Shown here: positions 26,430 through 35,357 of the stretch, one piece after another
How the letters are laid out: each line of letters begins with the position of its first letter
Numbering within the stretch: the stretch's first letter is position 1
Assembly (NCBI GenBank): GCA_015066815.1
Contig: SVNR01000010.1
Coordinates: 1 to 62,342, forward strand
Direction: 5' to 3'
DNA: 62,342 bases
Source of the DNA: Ruminococcus sp.
GTDB lineage: Bacteria; Bacillota; Clostridia; Oscillospirales; Ruminococcaceae
Position numbers and translations under genes: made by a program
Notes under the pieces: model-generated
Seen by the model: the letters and a program-made list of their open reading frames with translations, nothing else
The model's database searches: none
What the model was told of the DNA's origin: nothing

Positions 26430-27296
26430 TTATTTGCTTTTGAATTTTATGTTGTTGCTGTTTGCGTAGTTTTCAGCTTCAGAACCGGCTCCGGATATAA
26501 CAGCGACATCGGGAATGAGTTCAAACTCTTCACTTAAAGCGTGTCCGTGTTCATCCTTTGGTATAGTATATCCGAACGCATATTCTTCTATTGTTTTTAC
26601 GCTTTCGGGAATCATCAGCTCTTTAAGAGCTGTACATGAGAAAAAAGCGCCTCTTCCGAGAGTTTCAAGACTGTCAGGCAGAGCTGCCTTTTCGAGAGAA
26701 GTGCATTCATAAAACGCATATTCTCCGACAGAGCTTACGTTTTTACCCAGACTTATCTCCTGGAGCTTGCTGCAGCAATTGAAGGCGAAGCCTCCTATAG
26801 TTGTGAGAGATTCCGGCAGACTTATCGATGTAAGCTCATTACAGTTTGCAAAAGCTCCTTCTCCCATGGTCTCAACGCCTTCTGAGATGACGACCTCGGT
26901 AAGTGAGTAGCAGTTTGCAAAAGCGCCTTCTCCGAGTGCTCTTACTGTTCCGGGGATGTAGAGAGAAACTATTCTGGTTATATTGTTCTCCTTGTGAGTC
27001 TGATATGAGCCCTCTTCGGTTTTTTCAAATCCGTCAAAAGCGTATTCGGCTATTGTAAGGACAGGCTTTCCGTTTATTTCAGATGGTATTTTTACCGATG
27101 TGGATGTGCCCTTGTAGCCTATTATTTTTATTCCTTTTTCAGTTTCCTTATATGCAAAATCAGATGCTGCGTTTTCGGGTATATCCTGTATCGCCTGGGT
27201 GTTGCTGCCGGCTGACTGTTCTTCGTTTTTTTCACAGCCTGAAAAAGCACACATAAGAAATGAAAGTGATAGTACTATGCTTATCAGTTTTTTCAT
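26430..27296 (-). CDS. LRR (BspA-like) surface lipoprotein
   Basis: 288 residues. Signal peptide with lipobox region CAFSGC places the lipid on about C20. After a short linker, residues ~70-240 contain about five LRR_5 units of 23 residues, such as LGEGAFANCYSLTEVVISEG and GGFAFNCCSKLQEISLGKNV, closing with IEEYAFGYTIPKDEHG. BspA-like repeats bind proteins or surfaces; the ligand here is unknown. It follows the P-type-ATPase-like gene by 48 bp in the same direction and probably belongs to its operon. Confidence 0.88.
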   Translation of the reverse strand: MKKLISIVLSLSFLMCAFSGCEKNEEQSAGSNTQAIQDIPENAASDFAYKETEKGIKIIGYKGTSTSVKIPSEINGKPVLTIAEYAFDGFEKTEEGSYQTHKENNITRIVSLYIPGTVRALGEGAFANCYSLTEVVISEGVETMGEGAFANCNELTSISLPESLTTIGGFAFNCCSKLQEISLGKNVSSVGEYAFYECTSLEKAALPDSLETLGRGAFFSCTALKELMIPESVKTIEEYAFGYTIPKDEHGHALSEEFELIPDVAVISGAGSEAENYANSNNIKFKSK

Positions 27297-27344
27297 TTTT
27301 TCACTCCGTTTTCTGTTGATGTGAATAACTATCAGAGTAAGGTG

Positions 27345-30086
27345 TTATCTGGGTTTCAACTTCATGATAAGTACGGTCGAGAAGAGCCATATAGCGTGAT
27401 ACAGCATTATCATGAGAGGGGTTATCCTGCTTTCTATACCCATGAACATAAATATCAGTATGAAAAACATTGCTATGATAGCTGATGTTCCCTGTAAAAC
27501 AAGACCGGTAAGCGAGCTGTGATGGATGTGTTTTATGTTTGATATTGCTCTTGAGACTGATGAAAGCTTACCGCTGCATATAACCGATGCGCTTGTCTCG
27601 GATACCGGAGAGGTGATCTTTTCGCAGTATTCACGCTGACCTGTCGGGATAACCTTTATCATATCCTCGGGTATGTTGTGAAGTCTTGCGATTCGTGTGA
27701 CTGTGACAATGGAATCTACGCTCTTTACTATAAGGGAAACACCGTTGTTTGTTATCTCGGTAAGGTTTTCCGTTACGGAAGGATCAGCCTTGAGCTTTAT
27801 AACAAATATAGCAGCGAGGTTTCCGGAGATGGACAGGTATACAGGGATACGTCCTTTTCCTACAAGCTCCTGTTCACGTGACTTCGGCGGGATACCTTCT
27901 ATATTGTGGTTTATCATAAGCTGTCTGTTTCCGAAGAGGACACGCTTGTTTTTTATCCAGCCGCATATTCCCATGGAATCTTCATACGAATAGTTTTCTA
28001 CTTTTTCGAGAAGCTTTTCGTTGTGGTCGATTATTTTGCTGAACATATCAGAGAAAATACTTCCGGATTTTATTACGAGACTTGCAGCTGATACTATAGC
28101 CTTGTCTATTTTTATACCGGAGAACATTTTTATGGCGCAGAGCTTTACTGAATGCTCGGGGATTATCTGTGATGCGTCAACTACAAGTGCGTTTGTATCA
28201 TAAAAATCATCGATACTCTGATAGCCGAGAATCATGCTTTCGTTTTCTTCAGCTTCTGCGGCAGTATTGGCCAGAGGAAGATTTACAACTATCGGAATAC
28301 CGAAGCAGGAGCACGCTGACAGAGACATTGAAAGCACTGATGTGATAAAAGATATGTTGAGTGTTTTTTCAAGCTCGCCGCAGAGAAAGACGGCAATAAC
28401 CGTCATAAAGAGCGATACAGCGAGGATTATCGGAACTGTTTTTCCGCAAAGCTTGTCTGCGATATCCGATGAATATGTATATCTGAGAAAATCCTTTGCA
28501 AAGCCTGTTTTTCTTACTGCAGTAACAACAGGGTAGTCATGTATGACACCTTTTGTAAGCTGCTCAGAGCGGGCTTCGTCGTCTATATAGAAGAGCGAAT
28601 ACTTTTCAGACGAGGACATGAGCATATCAAAGTTGTTTATTGCTCTGTTTACTATAAAGTGCTTTCCTATGGTGTTGGCAAGAAAAGCAGTTATAGCAAC
28701 AGGGGTGTATATATGTATTCCGCCGGTGCTTATAAGTCCGGCGTTTTCAGTTGATATTGCAGCAGCGATAGTGCTGAATGTAATAGCTATTGCTGCAAGG
28801 CTGTCACAGTCTGCTTTTTTTCTGAAAAGATTTCTGATTCCGCCTGTAATGACAGGAAACGAGGTGAACATAACGATGGCAGACAGAAGAAACATGACAA
28901 AGCTGTAGGCATGCGGAGAAGCGGAATTGCTTACAAATCCCGGTACAGGAATATTGTACATTACAGATACCGACAGATATGTGCTGAGCATGGCTGCTAT
29001 TATCTGAACTATTCCTTTTGCGGTGAGGTTGTCCTTGAGACTGTAAAGATCTTCAAGGATTATTGAGGCATCACCGGGTGCCTCATAGTCGTTAAGACTG
29101 TTTTCGGCTGCTTCCTTTGTCTTTTTGAAAAAGCTGCTGTGTTTCTGGCTTTCCTTATCATAGTCATCGGTTATATCCACGTCTATTGAGAAGTATCCTA
29201 CTTCCGGAGTAGACTTAAGATCTATGCTGTGGTTTTTCTGAGTTACACCGCCTGAGCCTGAAAAACGCTTTTTGAATCCGGAAAGTGTCTTTGAAGACAG
29301 TGCTTTTTCTTTTAAGCTGCCGAATATTTCGGTGACAGGGAGATTCGGGGTACGGTGCTTGAGGATGGATATATCAGAATCAGGTTCGTTCTGGACTGAT
29401 GTGTTTTTTCGTCCTGTTTTGTATAAGCTGTCTGATGCTTTTTTTGATGGCCTGCTTTCCTTGGTTGGTGCATATCTTATGTTGTCTTCGGGATTGCGGA
29501 CTATCTTGTTGGGCTTGTCCTGTATCCTTGTTGCACTTCTGTACGAAAAGTCTGTTTTTACTCCGCTGAAACCTTCTTTTCTTCTGTTTTTAAGGTCGTA
29601 CAGAGCCGTATCAGAACTGTTGCGGAATATTTTAGAGGTTATGTTTTCTGTAAACAGACTGTTGCCTTCATCAGTGCTGTCGCCGGTATCTTCGTCATCA
29701 TCACTGTCATCATCGTCTGTGTATGTATCCTTGTCTTCGTCAGTACTGTCATTATCTGCAGGGGTATTTTCGTTTTCGGTTTTGTTTATGTTATCGCTGT
29801 CCTGTTTTTTTTCATCAGATGCGTTTTCGTTTTGTTCTGTATCATCCGGCATGGATTCAGCTTTTTTGTCATCATCGGCAGAGCTGTGATTGCCGGTCAC
29901 AGATATATTGCGGATAAATTTTTCACCGCCATCGTCAGGGATGATAGGTTCTATCTGTTCGCTGATATCAGAGCTGTCTTCTTTTTCTTCCCCGGCATGG
30001 TTTTCAGCCTCTGCGGCTTCTTCATTTTTGCCGGGGGAGTATTCGCTGAGTATATCATCGACAGAATATAAGTTTTTCGATGCCAT
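27345..30086 (-). CDS. P1B-ATPase-like membrane protein lacking the phosphorylation motif (probable pseudoenzyme)
   Basis: 913 residues. Residues 1 to ~340 are hydrophilic, strongly acidic and low-complexity (TDDDDSDDDEDTGDST near 123-138). From ~355 the plan of a heavy-metal P-type ATPase can be followed: membrane pairs (~358-475), a small cytosolic insert, a pair around 550-600 with ACSCFGIPIV where CPC-ALG-P is usual (C592, C594), then VVDASQIIPE where DKTGTLT is expected (D637 kept, KTGT lost). An N-domain-like part keeps GWIKNKRVLFGNRQLM. The TGDN and GDGxNDxP hinges are absent. Two final membrane helices end the chain. It is very unlikely to pump by the normal cycle. It lies 9 bp after rlmB. 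A sensor, adaptor or metal-binding role is possible. Confidence 0.75.
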   Translation of the reverse strand: MASKNLYSVDDILSEYSPGKNEEAAEAENHAGEEKEDSSDISEQIEPIIPDDGGEKFIRNISVTGNHSSADDDKKAESMPDDTEQNENASDEKKQDSDNINKTENENTPADNDSTDEDKDTYTDDDDSDDDEDTGDSTDEGNSLFTENITSKIFRNSSDTALYDLKNRRKEGFSGVKTDFSYRSATRIQDKPNKIVRNPEDNIRYAPTKESRPSKKASDSLYKTGRKNTSVQNEPDSDISILKHRTPNLPVTEIFGSLKEKALSSKTLSGFKKRFSGSGGVTQKNHSIDLKSTPEVGYFSIDVDITDDYDKESQKHSSFFKKTKEAAENSLNDYEAPGDASIILEDLYSLKDNLTAKGIVQIIAAMLSTYLSVSVMYNIPVPGFVSNSASPHAYSFVMFLLSAIVMFTSFPVITGGIRNLFRKKADCDSLAAIAITFSTIAAAISTENAGLISTGGIHIYTPVAITAFLANTIGKHFIVNRAINNFDMLMSSSEKYSLFYIDDEARSEQLTKGVIHDYPVVTAVRKTGFAKDFLRYTYSSDIADKLCGKTVPIILAVSLFMTVIAVFLCGELEKTLNISFITSVLSMSLSACSCFGIPIVVNLPLANTAAEAEENESMILGYQSIDDFYDTNALVVDASQIIPEHSVKLCAIKMFSGIKIDKAIVSAASLVIKSGSIFSDMFSKIIDHNEKLLEKVENYSYEDSMGICGWIKNKRVLFGNRQLMINHNIEGIPPKSREQELVGKGRIPVYLSISGNLAAIFVIKLKADPSVTENLTEITNNGVSLIVKSVDSIVTVTRIARLHNIPEDMIKVIPTGQREYCEKITSPVSETSASVICSGKLSSVSRAISNIKHIHHSSLTGLVLQGTSAIIAMFFILIFMFMGIESRITPLMIMLYHAIWLFSTVLIMKLKPR

Positions 30087-30095
30087 TTTTACTCC

Positions 30096-30857
30096 TTACA
30101 TGTTTCTTTGTCTTACTGCTTCGTACATGAATATGCCTGCTGCAACAGAAGCATTGAGAGAATTGACGTGACCGTTCATAGGAAGACTGAGCAGAAAATC
30201 ACACTTTTCCTTTATGAGTTTTCCCATGCCGAAGCCTTCTGAACCTATAACCAGTGCTATGCCTCCTCTGAGATCAGCTGCTGTATAATCAGTTCCTTCA
30301 GCGTCGGTTCCGTATATCCATATGTTCTGAGCTTTCAGCTCATCGATGACAGAAGCTAAGTTGGATACCCTTGCAACCGGTATCCAGCTTGCAGCCCCTG
30401 CTGAGGTTTTGTGAACTGTCTGATTAAGAGAAGCACTTCTTCTCTTCGGAATTATAATTCCATCGGCGCCTGCAGCTTCGGCAGTGCGGATTATTGCGCC
30501 GAGGTTGTGAGGATCTTCGATCTCATCACATATGATTATAAAAGGGGCATGACCTTTTTTTTCAGCAGCTTCAAGTATATCGCTGACTGACGCATATTCG
30601 GTGCATGCACATACGGCTATAACGCCCTGATGAGCCGCTGAACCGCACATCTGCCGAAGCTTCTGATCGTTTACGTTTTTAACGACTACACCGTTGTTAC
30701 GGGCCATAGCTGTAATCTTGCCGAATATTGTTCCGGCACCTGCGATGTAGATAGTATCTATCGGCCTTTCTGCCTTGAGAGCCTCCATGACGGGATTTTT
30801 TCCAAGTATAAGACCTTCAGTGTTTTCGTTATCCTGAAATGATTTTTTCTCGTTCAT
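30096..30857 (-). CDS. rlmB: 23S rRNA 2'-O-methyltransferase, RlmB/TrmH family
   Basis: 253 residues. The N-terminal substrate-binding domain starts LILGKNPVMEALK. The SPOUT domain carries the three family motifs: DPHNLGAIIRTAEAAGADGI, IALVIGSEGFGM and LSLPMNGHVNSLNASVAAGI, which form the trefoil knot that binds S-adenosylmethionine. Family members methylate G2251 (E. coli numbering) or a related position. It is the first gene of a leftward unit with the ATPase-like and LRR genes. Confidence 0.92.
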   Translation of the reverse strand: MNEKKSFQDNENTEGLILGKNPVMEALKAERPIDTIYIAGAGTIFGKITAMARNNGVVVKNVNDQKLRQMCGSAAHQGVIAVCACTEYASVSDILEAAEKKGHAPFIIICDEIEDPHNLGAIIRTAEAAGADGIIIPKRRSASLNQTVHKTSAGAASWIPVARVSNLASVIDELKAQNIWIYGTDAEGTDYTAADLRGGIALVIGSEGFGMGKLIKEKCDFLLSLPMNGHVNSLNASVAAGIFMYEAVRQRNM

Positions 30858-30940
30858 TTTTTAATCATTCTCACTTTAAAAATATTTGGCGGAAAACAGT
30901 AACCTGAGGCTGCTGTTTTTATACATACATAATACTTTTA

Positions 30941-30969
30941 ATTATATCATTTTATTACATAAAAAACAA
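30941..30969 (-). promoter_or_regulatory. Promoter of the rlmB unit
   Basis: Read leftward: TTGTTT (30969-30964), 17-bp spacer ending TGA (extended -10), TATAAT (30946-30941). Confidence 0.75.
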
Positions 30970-31010
30970 TGCTTTTGAGAATTTTTTATTATACAAAATA
31001 ATCCTGTTTT

Positions 31011-31283
31011 TTACCCTCCGATTATGAAAAATACTATAACTGTACCTATAACGCCTATAGATGCGATCGCAGCCAGTATTCTTGACAGGGATGAGAGTCT
31101 GCGCTCTGCGCGTGAAGTGCTGCTTAGCGGAGTGTTTTCTTCCAGATAATATGACGCCTCCTTCATGAGATGTCCTGGAGGGGTATCCAGCATTTCCGGT
31201 CGTACATACAGTATGGCCTTTTCAAAATATATGTTTTTTGTGTCGTTTATTTCAATTATCTTTTTGTTAACACCTTTTATCAT
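31011..31283 (-). CDS. Small C-terminally anchored membrane protein, unknown function
   Basis: 90 residues, not recognised. The first ~65 are hydrophilic with a short beta/alpha pattern (KIIEINDTKNIYFEKAILYV, PPGHLMKEASYYLEE). The C-terminus (~68-88, ILAAIASIGVIGTVIVFFII) is a single membrane helix, so the protein is tail-anchored with the N-terminus in the cytoplasm. A strong ribosome site (GGAGG) lies before ATG 31283, which supports it as a real gene. It stands alone, upstream of rlmB and divergent from the glycosylase gene. Confidence 0.7.
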   Translation of the reverse strand: MIKGVNKKIIEINDTKNIYFEKAILYVRPEMLDTPPGHLMKEASYYLEENTPLSSTSRAERRLSSLSRILAAIASIGVIGTVIVFFIIGG

Positions 31284-31400
31284 TTTTATGTCCTCCGTGT
31301 TCTGTGAAAAAAATATTTTTTGTGATATTGAGATAATGGGCGGATGAAACTAAATATATACAGATATAAAAAAATAATCCTGTTCAGAGTGGTTGAAATG

Positions 31401-31526
31401 TGTGGAAAACCCTGTTGAAACTGTTGAAAAGCACAGCGTAATGTGGAAAACGGCTTTTTTTCTGTCGAAAACCTTGTGGAAACAGTGGAAAAACATTATG
31501 TATCTGTGTTGTTGAAACTGTTGATT
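31401..31526 (+). repeat. Cluster of TGTKGAAA motifs resembling DnaA boxes
   Basis: Eight-base motifs all on the same strand: TGTGGAAA at 31401, 31442 and 31475; TGTTGAAA at 31413, 31422 and 31510; near matches TGTCGAAA at 31463, AGTGGAAA at 31484 and TGTTGATT at 31519. TGTGGAAAA (31401, 31442) is the complement of TTTTCCACA, one base from the DnaA box TTATCCACA. The cluster fills most of the 318-bp gap between the tail-anchored gene and the glycosylase gene. Confidence 0.6.
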
Positions 31527-31550
31527 GTCTAAGACATTATATGGTATAAT
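31521..31550 (+). promoter_or_regulatory. Promoter of the OGG1-like glycosylase gene
   Basis: TTGATT (31521-31526), 18-bp spacer, TATAAT (31545-31550). Its -35 box overlaps the last TGTTGATT motif of the cluster. Confidence 0.75.
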
Positions 31551-31601
31551 AAAAATATTGAAAACAAGAGATTTTTCAGGCGCTCAACGGAGGTGCAGTA
31601 T

Positions 31602-32423
31602 ATGGACTACAAGAAGACCGCAGAGGGAATAATACTCAGTCAGAAGGATTTTGAGCTTTCCCAGACGCTTGACTGCGGACAGGCTTTCAGGTGGAGCCGG
31701 GACGAGGATGGCTCCTACAGTGGATTTTTTCTGAACAGCTTTCTCAGAATATCTTCAATTAAAGAAGGTGTTTTTCTTTTTCATGGGATAACAGAGGATG
31801 AGTTTCTGGGTGTATGGAAGGATTACTTTGACCTGGAAACTGACTACGGAGAGCTGAAGATGAGGTTTTCCCAAGATGAAACACTTGCGAAGGCATGCAG
31901 CTTCGCTCCCGGGATAAGACTTCTGAAACAGGATACATGGGAGACACTATGTTCGTTTATAATATCCCAGAACAACAACATTCCGCGTATAAAAGGGATA
32001 ATATCAAGACTGTGTGAAAGATACGGAGGCTTTCCTGATGCTGAAGTGTTAAGTGGAGAGACTGCAGAGTCGCTTTCATATCTGAGATCGGGCTTCAGGG
32101 CAAAGTACATAGTGGATGCAGCCGAAAAAACAGCCTCAGGAATGATCAGCCTTGAAGATATGCGTGTTATGCCATATGAACAGGCGAAAAATTCCCTTAT
32201 GACGATAAAGGGAGTCGGCCCTAAGGTTGCGGACTGCGTTCTTCTCTATGGCATGTACAGGACGGAGGCGTGTCCTGTAGATGTGTGGATGAAGAGAGTG
32301 ACTGAGTGCTTTTATCCTGACGGTATGCCGGAGTGTACGAAAGGGCTTGAGGGAATAGCTCAGCAGTATCTTTTTCATTATGTCCGGTCAGATCCCGGTG
32401 TTCTGAATATGGGAAAACAATAG
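31602..32423 (+). CDS. OGG1-type 8-oxoguanine DNA glycosylase/lyase
   Basis: 273 residues from ATG 31602, with GGAGG 8 nt upstream; the in-frame GTG nine bases earlier overlaps the ribosome site. The N-terminal domain has SQTLDCGQAFRW, typical of OGG1 proteins. The helix-hairpin-helix/GPD core is IKGVGPKVADCVLLYG, whose lysine in PKVADC is the expected Schiff-base residue, followed by CPVDVWMKRV with the catalytic aspartate. It would excise 8-oxoguanine opposite C and nick the strand. A role against oxidative damage is plausible even in an anaerobe. Confidence 0.93.
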   Translation: MDYKKTAEGIILSQKDFELSQTLDCGQAFRWSRDEDGSYSGFFLNSFLRISSIKEGVFLFHGITEDEFLGVWKDYFDLETDYGELKMRFSQDETLAKACSFAPGIRLLKQDTWETLCSFIISQNNNIPRIKGIISRLCERYGGFPDAEVLSGETAESLSYLRSGFRAKYIVDAAEKTASGMISLEDMRVMPYEQAKNSLMTIKGVGPKVADCVLLYGMYRTEACPVDVWMKRVTECFYPDGMPECTKGLEGIAQQYLFHYVRSDPGVLNMGKQ

Positions 32424-32472
32424 AATAATACGGTTTTATTGTGAGAATATTGTGTAATGTGCAGTGAAAATC

Positions 32473-32501
32473 TTGACAAAAAAAGCTTTTTAATGTATTA
32501 T
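32473..32501 (+). promoter_or_regulatory. Promoter of the LacI-fold/GGDEF gene
   Basis: TTGACA (32473-32478), 17-bp spacer, TATTAT (32496-32501). Confidence 0.82.
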
Positions 32502-32565
32502 ATGATTATATACATCATCATCTGATAGAGCTACGGATGGCATAATGTTAAACTAAGGAGGGGAT

Positions 32566-34884
32566 TTGACTGTGATGGGTGGTGAGAGGATCAACATAGC
32601 GATAATGGTAAACAGCATACAGAATGATTACTCCACCTTGCTTTGTAAGGGGGCCGCTATTGCAGCGGATGAGCTGGATGTAAATCTTCTTATAGTTCCC
32701 GGGCGTGAGCTTAACGCTGTGTGGGACAACATTGAAATAAACAGGTTTGAGTATCAGAATAACGTTCTCTACTCATATGTAACAGCAAACAACATTGATG
32801 TTCTGCTTGTTTCAACGGGTACGGTAGGTTTTTTCCTGAGTGAAAAACAGATGCGTGAATTCATGGATCAGTACAAGGATCTGAAGGTTATTTCGATGGA
32901 GACAGAGATAGAGGGATATCCGAGTATAGTATTCAGTCTTGAGGGACTTAAGGAAGCCATAGAGCATGTTATAGTACATCACGGAAAGAGAAAGGTAGCT
33001 TTTCTGAGCGGGCCTAAGGATCTTAAGGTTGCAGATGCAAGACTTGAGGTCTATAAGCAGGTTCTTGCTGAAAACGGCATAGAGTATGACAAGAAATATG
33101 TTGCTTACGGAGACTTTACCGATTATTGCGATAACGTGATAGATGAGCTTTTTGACAGGGTAGCTGACGATATGCCTGAGGCTATATGCTGCGCAAACGA
33201 CACTATGGTTATTTCTGTAAAAAGAGTCTGTGAAAAGAGAGGACTGAGATTAGGCAAGGATATTCTTGTCACAGGATATGACGATGCAGTTTTTGCTAAT
33301 GTTATGGATCCGCCTCTTACTACAGTAAAGTCATATATTATGACTATGGGATATCAGGCTGTGGTCAGTGCTTTAAAGTATTATGAAACAGGAACTATGG
33401 GAAGGGAATATGTAAAAACCTCACTCATAACAAGACAATCCTGCGGATGCGACCCTGAAGAAATACACCGAATCGAAACCAGAGATATCCGTGTTGATAT
33501 CCCGAAGGAAGAGCTTATAGCAAACATAGAAAAATACGTTATAAGTAAGTCGGCGCTTGATATTATTCCTAAAAAGCAGATCGGTGATATGTACCGTTTC
33601 ATGAACACGGTTTATGACAAGATCGTAGAAGGTGACGGCTTTGAAGACGGAGAAGTATCAGCTCTTGTTGCTGACCTTGTTTCTGCGGAAAATCTTGATT
33701 TTTTTACTATAGATTCAATAAACGCTATGATGTTTGCACTCAAGAGAGTAGCGCTTGAAGGTGCTTCAGACCATAAGAAAAATATAATCAACTCTTCTTT
33801 TGAACGTATATACAGACATATAAGTCTTCACTTTGCTGAAAAGGCACACAACATAGAAAAAAGAATGATATCCGATCGCTATGTTTTTACCAGAATAGCT
33901 GATGATATGATGGATAACGGAAAAGACGAGGACGAGTGCTTCAATCTTATGGTAAAGGATCTGAGTAACATTGCGATGAAGAGCTGTTATGTATATATAT
34001 ATCATAACTCTTTCTTTAACTCAGGAAGATCAAACATAACAAACGATGTATCTTCATGGCACAGACCGCAGCATGTATATCTTAAGGTTTTCTATGAAAA
34101 CGGAAAATGTGTCATTCCTCCTGTCAGGGATCAGCGTATGAGATATGACAGCATCCTTAATCATAAGTTTGTCCCGTATAGCAAAAGACAGACTATGGTG
34201 ATTCAGGCACTCTACTTTAACGAGGAACAGTACGGAGTAATGCTCATAGAGACTGAAATAAGCCTTATGTCTGAGGTTATGAATATCTCCAAGCAGATAT
34301 GTACCGCCATCAAGCTTACACAGTTCATGAATCAGCTTGAGGGGGCACTTGAAAGTGTCCGCAAGGTAAACGATATTCTCAGTGTAGAATCAGTTTCGGA
34401 TCAGCTTACCGGTGCGTATAACAGACGAGGATTTATTACAGAATCTGAAAAAGCTCTTCGGTCATGCTGTATGTCTCACCATGACGGAGCTATCCTGTAT
34501 GCAGATCTTGATAATCTCAAGGGAATAAACGATAACTTCGGTCATAAGGAAGGTGACTTTGCCATAAGAATGGCGATGGAGTTTGTACGCAAAAACCTTC
34601 GTTCTACAGATGTTGTCGGCCGTATAGGCGGAGATGAGTTCGTTGCGCTTGTTCTTGATGTGGATGAAAGACAGATGGATCAGATATGTATGCGCATAAA
34701 ATCCTGTGCGTGTGAGTTCAACCGTACCAGCGATAAGCCATATAACATAGAGGTAAGTATGGGAGTATATATGTTTGACAGCTATAACAGAGAAACCATA
34801 GATCAGCTCATGTCTTCAGCAGACAAGGTGCTCTATGCAAACAAGAAGCTTAAGAAAAAGAGTCCGCTCAAGGATGGAGAGTGA
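32566..34884 (+). CDS. Diguanylate cyclase with N-terminal LacI-type sugar-binding fold
   Basis: About 772 residues. Possible starts are TTG 32566, GTG 32572 and ATG 32575 behind AAGGAGG; GTG at 10 nt has the best spacing, and the difference is only three residues. Residues ~8-300 follow the periplasmic-binding/LacI effector fold (INIAIMVNSIQNDYSTLLCKG, RKVAFLSGPKDLKVADARLE, PEAICCANDTMVISVKRVC, ILVTGYDDAVFANVMDPPLT) but with no DNA-binding helix-turn-helix and no signal peptide. A middle region (~310-600) resembles nothing I can name with confidence. The GGDEF domain (~610-765) has the intact signature at 688-692 and an RxxD inhibitory site (RSTD). It probably converts an intracellular ligand signal, perhaps a sugar, into c-di-GMP. 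Confidence 0.9.
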   Translation: MTVMGGERINIAIMVNSIQNDYSTLLCKGAAIAADELDVNLLIVPGRELNAVWDNIEINRFEYQNNVLYSYVTANNIDVLLVSTGTVGFFLSEKQMREFMDQYKDLKVISMETEIEGYPSIVFSLEGLKEAIEHVIVHHGKRKVAFLSGPKDLKVADARLEVYKQVLAENGIEYDKKYVAYGDFTDYCDNVIDELFDRVADDMPEAICCANDTMVISVKRVCEKRGLRLGKDILVTGYDDAVFANVMDPPLTTVKSYIMTMGYQAVVSALKYYETGTMGREYVKTSLITRQSCGCDPEEIHRIETRDIRVDIPKEELIANIEKYVISKSALDIIPKKQIGDMYRFMNTVYDKIVEGDGFEDGEVSALVADLVSAENLDFFTIDSINAMMFALKRVALEGASDHKKNIINSSFERIYRHISLHFAEKAHNIEKRMISDRYVFTRIADDMMDNGKDEDECFNLMVKDLSNIAMKSCYVYIYHNSFFNSGRSNITNDVSSWHRPQHVYLKVFYENGKCVIPPVRDQRMRYDSILNHKFVPYSKRQTMVIQALYFNEEQYGVMLIETEISLMSEVMNISKQICTAIKLTQFMNQLEGALESVRKVNDILSVESVSDQLTGAYNRRGFITESEKALRSCCMSHHDGAILYADLDNLKGINDNFGHKEGDFAIRMAMEFVRKNLRSTDVVGRIGGDEFVALVLDVDERQMDQICMRIKSCACEFNRTSDKPYNIEVSMGVYMFDSYNRETIDQLMSSADKVLYANKKLKKKSPLKDGE

Positions 34885-35204
34885 ATTTGCACCTGATGGA
34901 TAACAAAAAAGAGACAGTGATGCCTTCGGAGGAGGTTCTGCAGGAAACTGCGGAGCTTTTTAGAGTCTTCGGAGATGTTACACGAATAAAAATACTTCTG
35001 CTTCTTCTGAAGAGTGAGCTTTGTGTATGCGATATAGCCGGAGCACTTGGCATGCAGCAGTCAGCAATATCTCATCAGCTGAGGGTTCTCAAGCAGTCAC
35101 GCCTTGTAAAATACAGACGTGAGGGAAAGACAGTTTTTTATTCGCTTGCTGATTCACATGTAACCACAATGCTCGCACAGGGTGTTGAGCATGTTACAGA
35201 ATGA
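34881..35204 (+). CDS. ArsR/SmtB-family transcriptional regulator
   Basis: Up to 107 residues; the GTG at 34881 overlaps the upstream stop codon (GTGA), implying coupling. ATG 34896 is an alternative start that loses five residues. Winged helix: LFRVFGDVTRIKILLLLLKS, ELCVCDIAGALGMQQSAISHQLRVLKQSRLVKYRREGKTVFYSL. The CVCD sequence in the recognition region matches the metal-binding ELCVCDL motif of ArsR/CadC proteins. No arsenic or cadmium resistance gene is adjacent. Its targets may include its own operon. Confidence 0.9.
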   Translation: MNLHLMDNKKETVMPSEEVLQETAELFRVFGDVTRIKILLLLLKSELCVCDIAGALGMQQSAISHQLRVLKQSRLVKYRREGKTVFYSLADSHVTTMLAQGVEHVTE

Positions 35205-35233
35205 TTTGTTTTCAGATAAAAATGCAGGTCATA

Positions 35234-35262
35234 TTGATCACGCAAGAGGGTTCATATATAAA
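35234..35262 (+). promoter_or_regulatory. Promoter candidate for the solute-binding lipoprotein gene
   Basis: TTGATC (35234-35239), 17-bp spacer, TATAAA (35257-35262). Confidence 0.55.
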
Positions 35263-35357
35263 AAGTAAAGTTAAAAAATTTTTAAGAGGAAGCCATAAAA
35301 AAATCTGCTACTATGGTACAGAGCTTTGTGGGTTTCGGATTTGAAAGGAAAAGGCTC

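Noticed and set aside
29272-29889. Rightward 205-codon ORF opposite the acidic N-terminus of the P-type-ATPase-like gene
   Set aside because: Its Ser/Leu-rich composition is what the complement of acidic low-complexity codons gives.
31284-31601. Full replication origin
   Set aside because: DnaA-box-like motifs are present, but there is no dnaA/dnaN neighbourhood, no clear AT-rich unwinding block and no skew evidence; kept only as a motif cluster.
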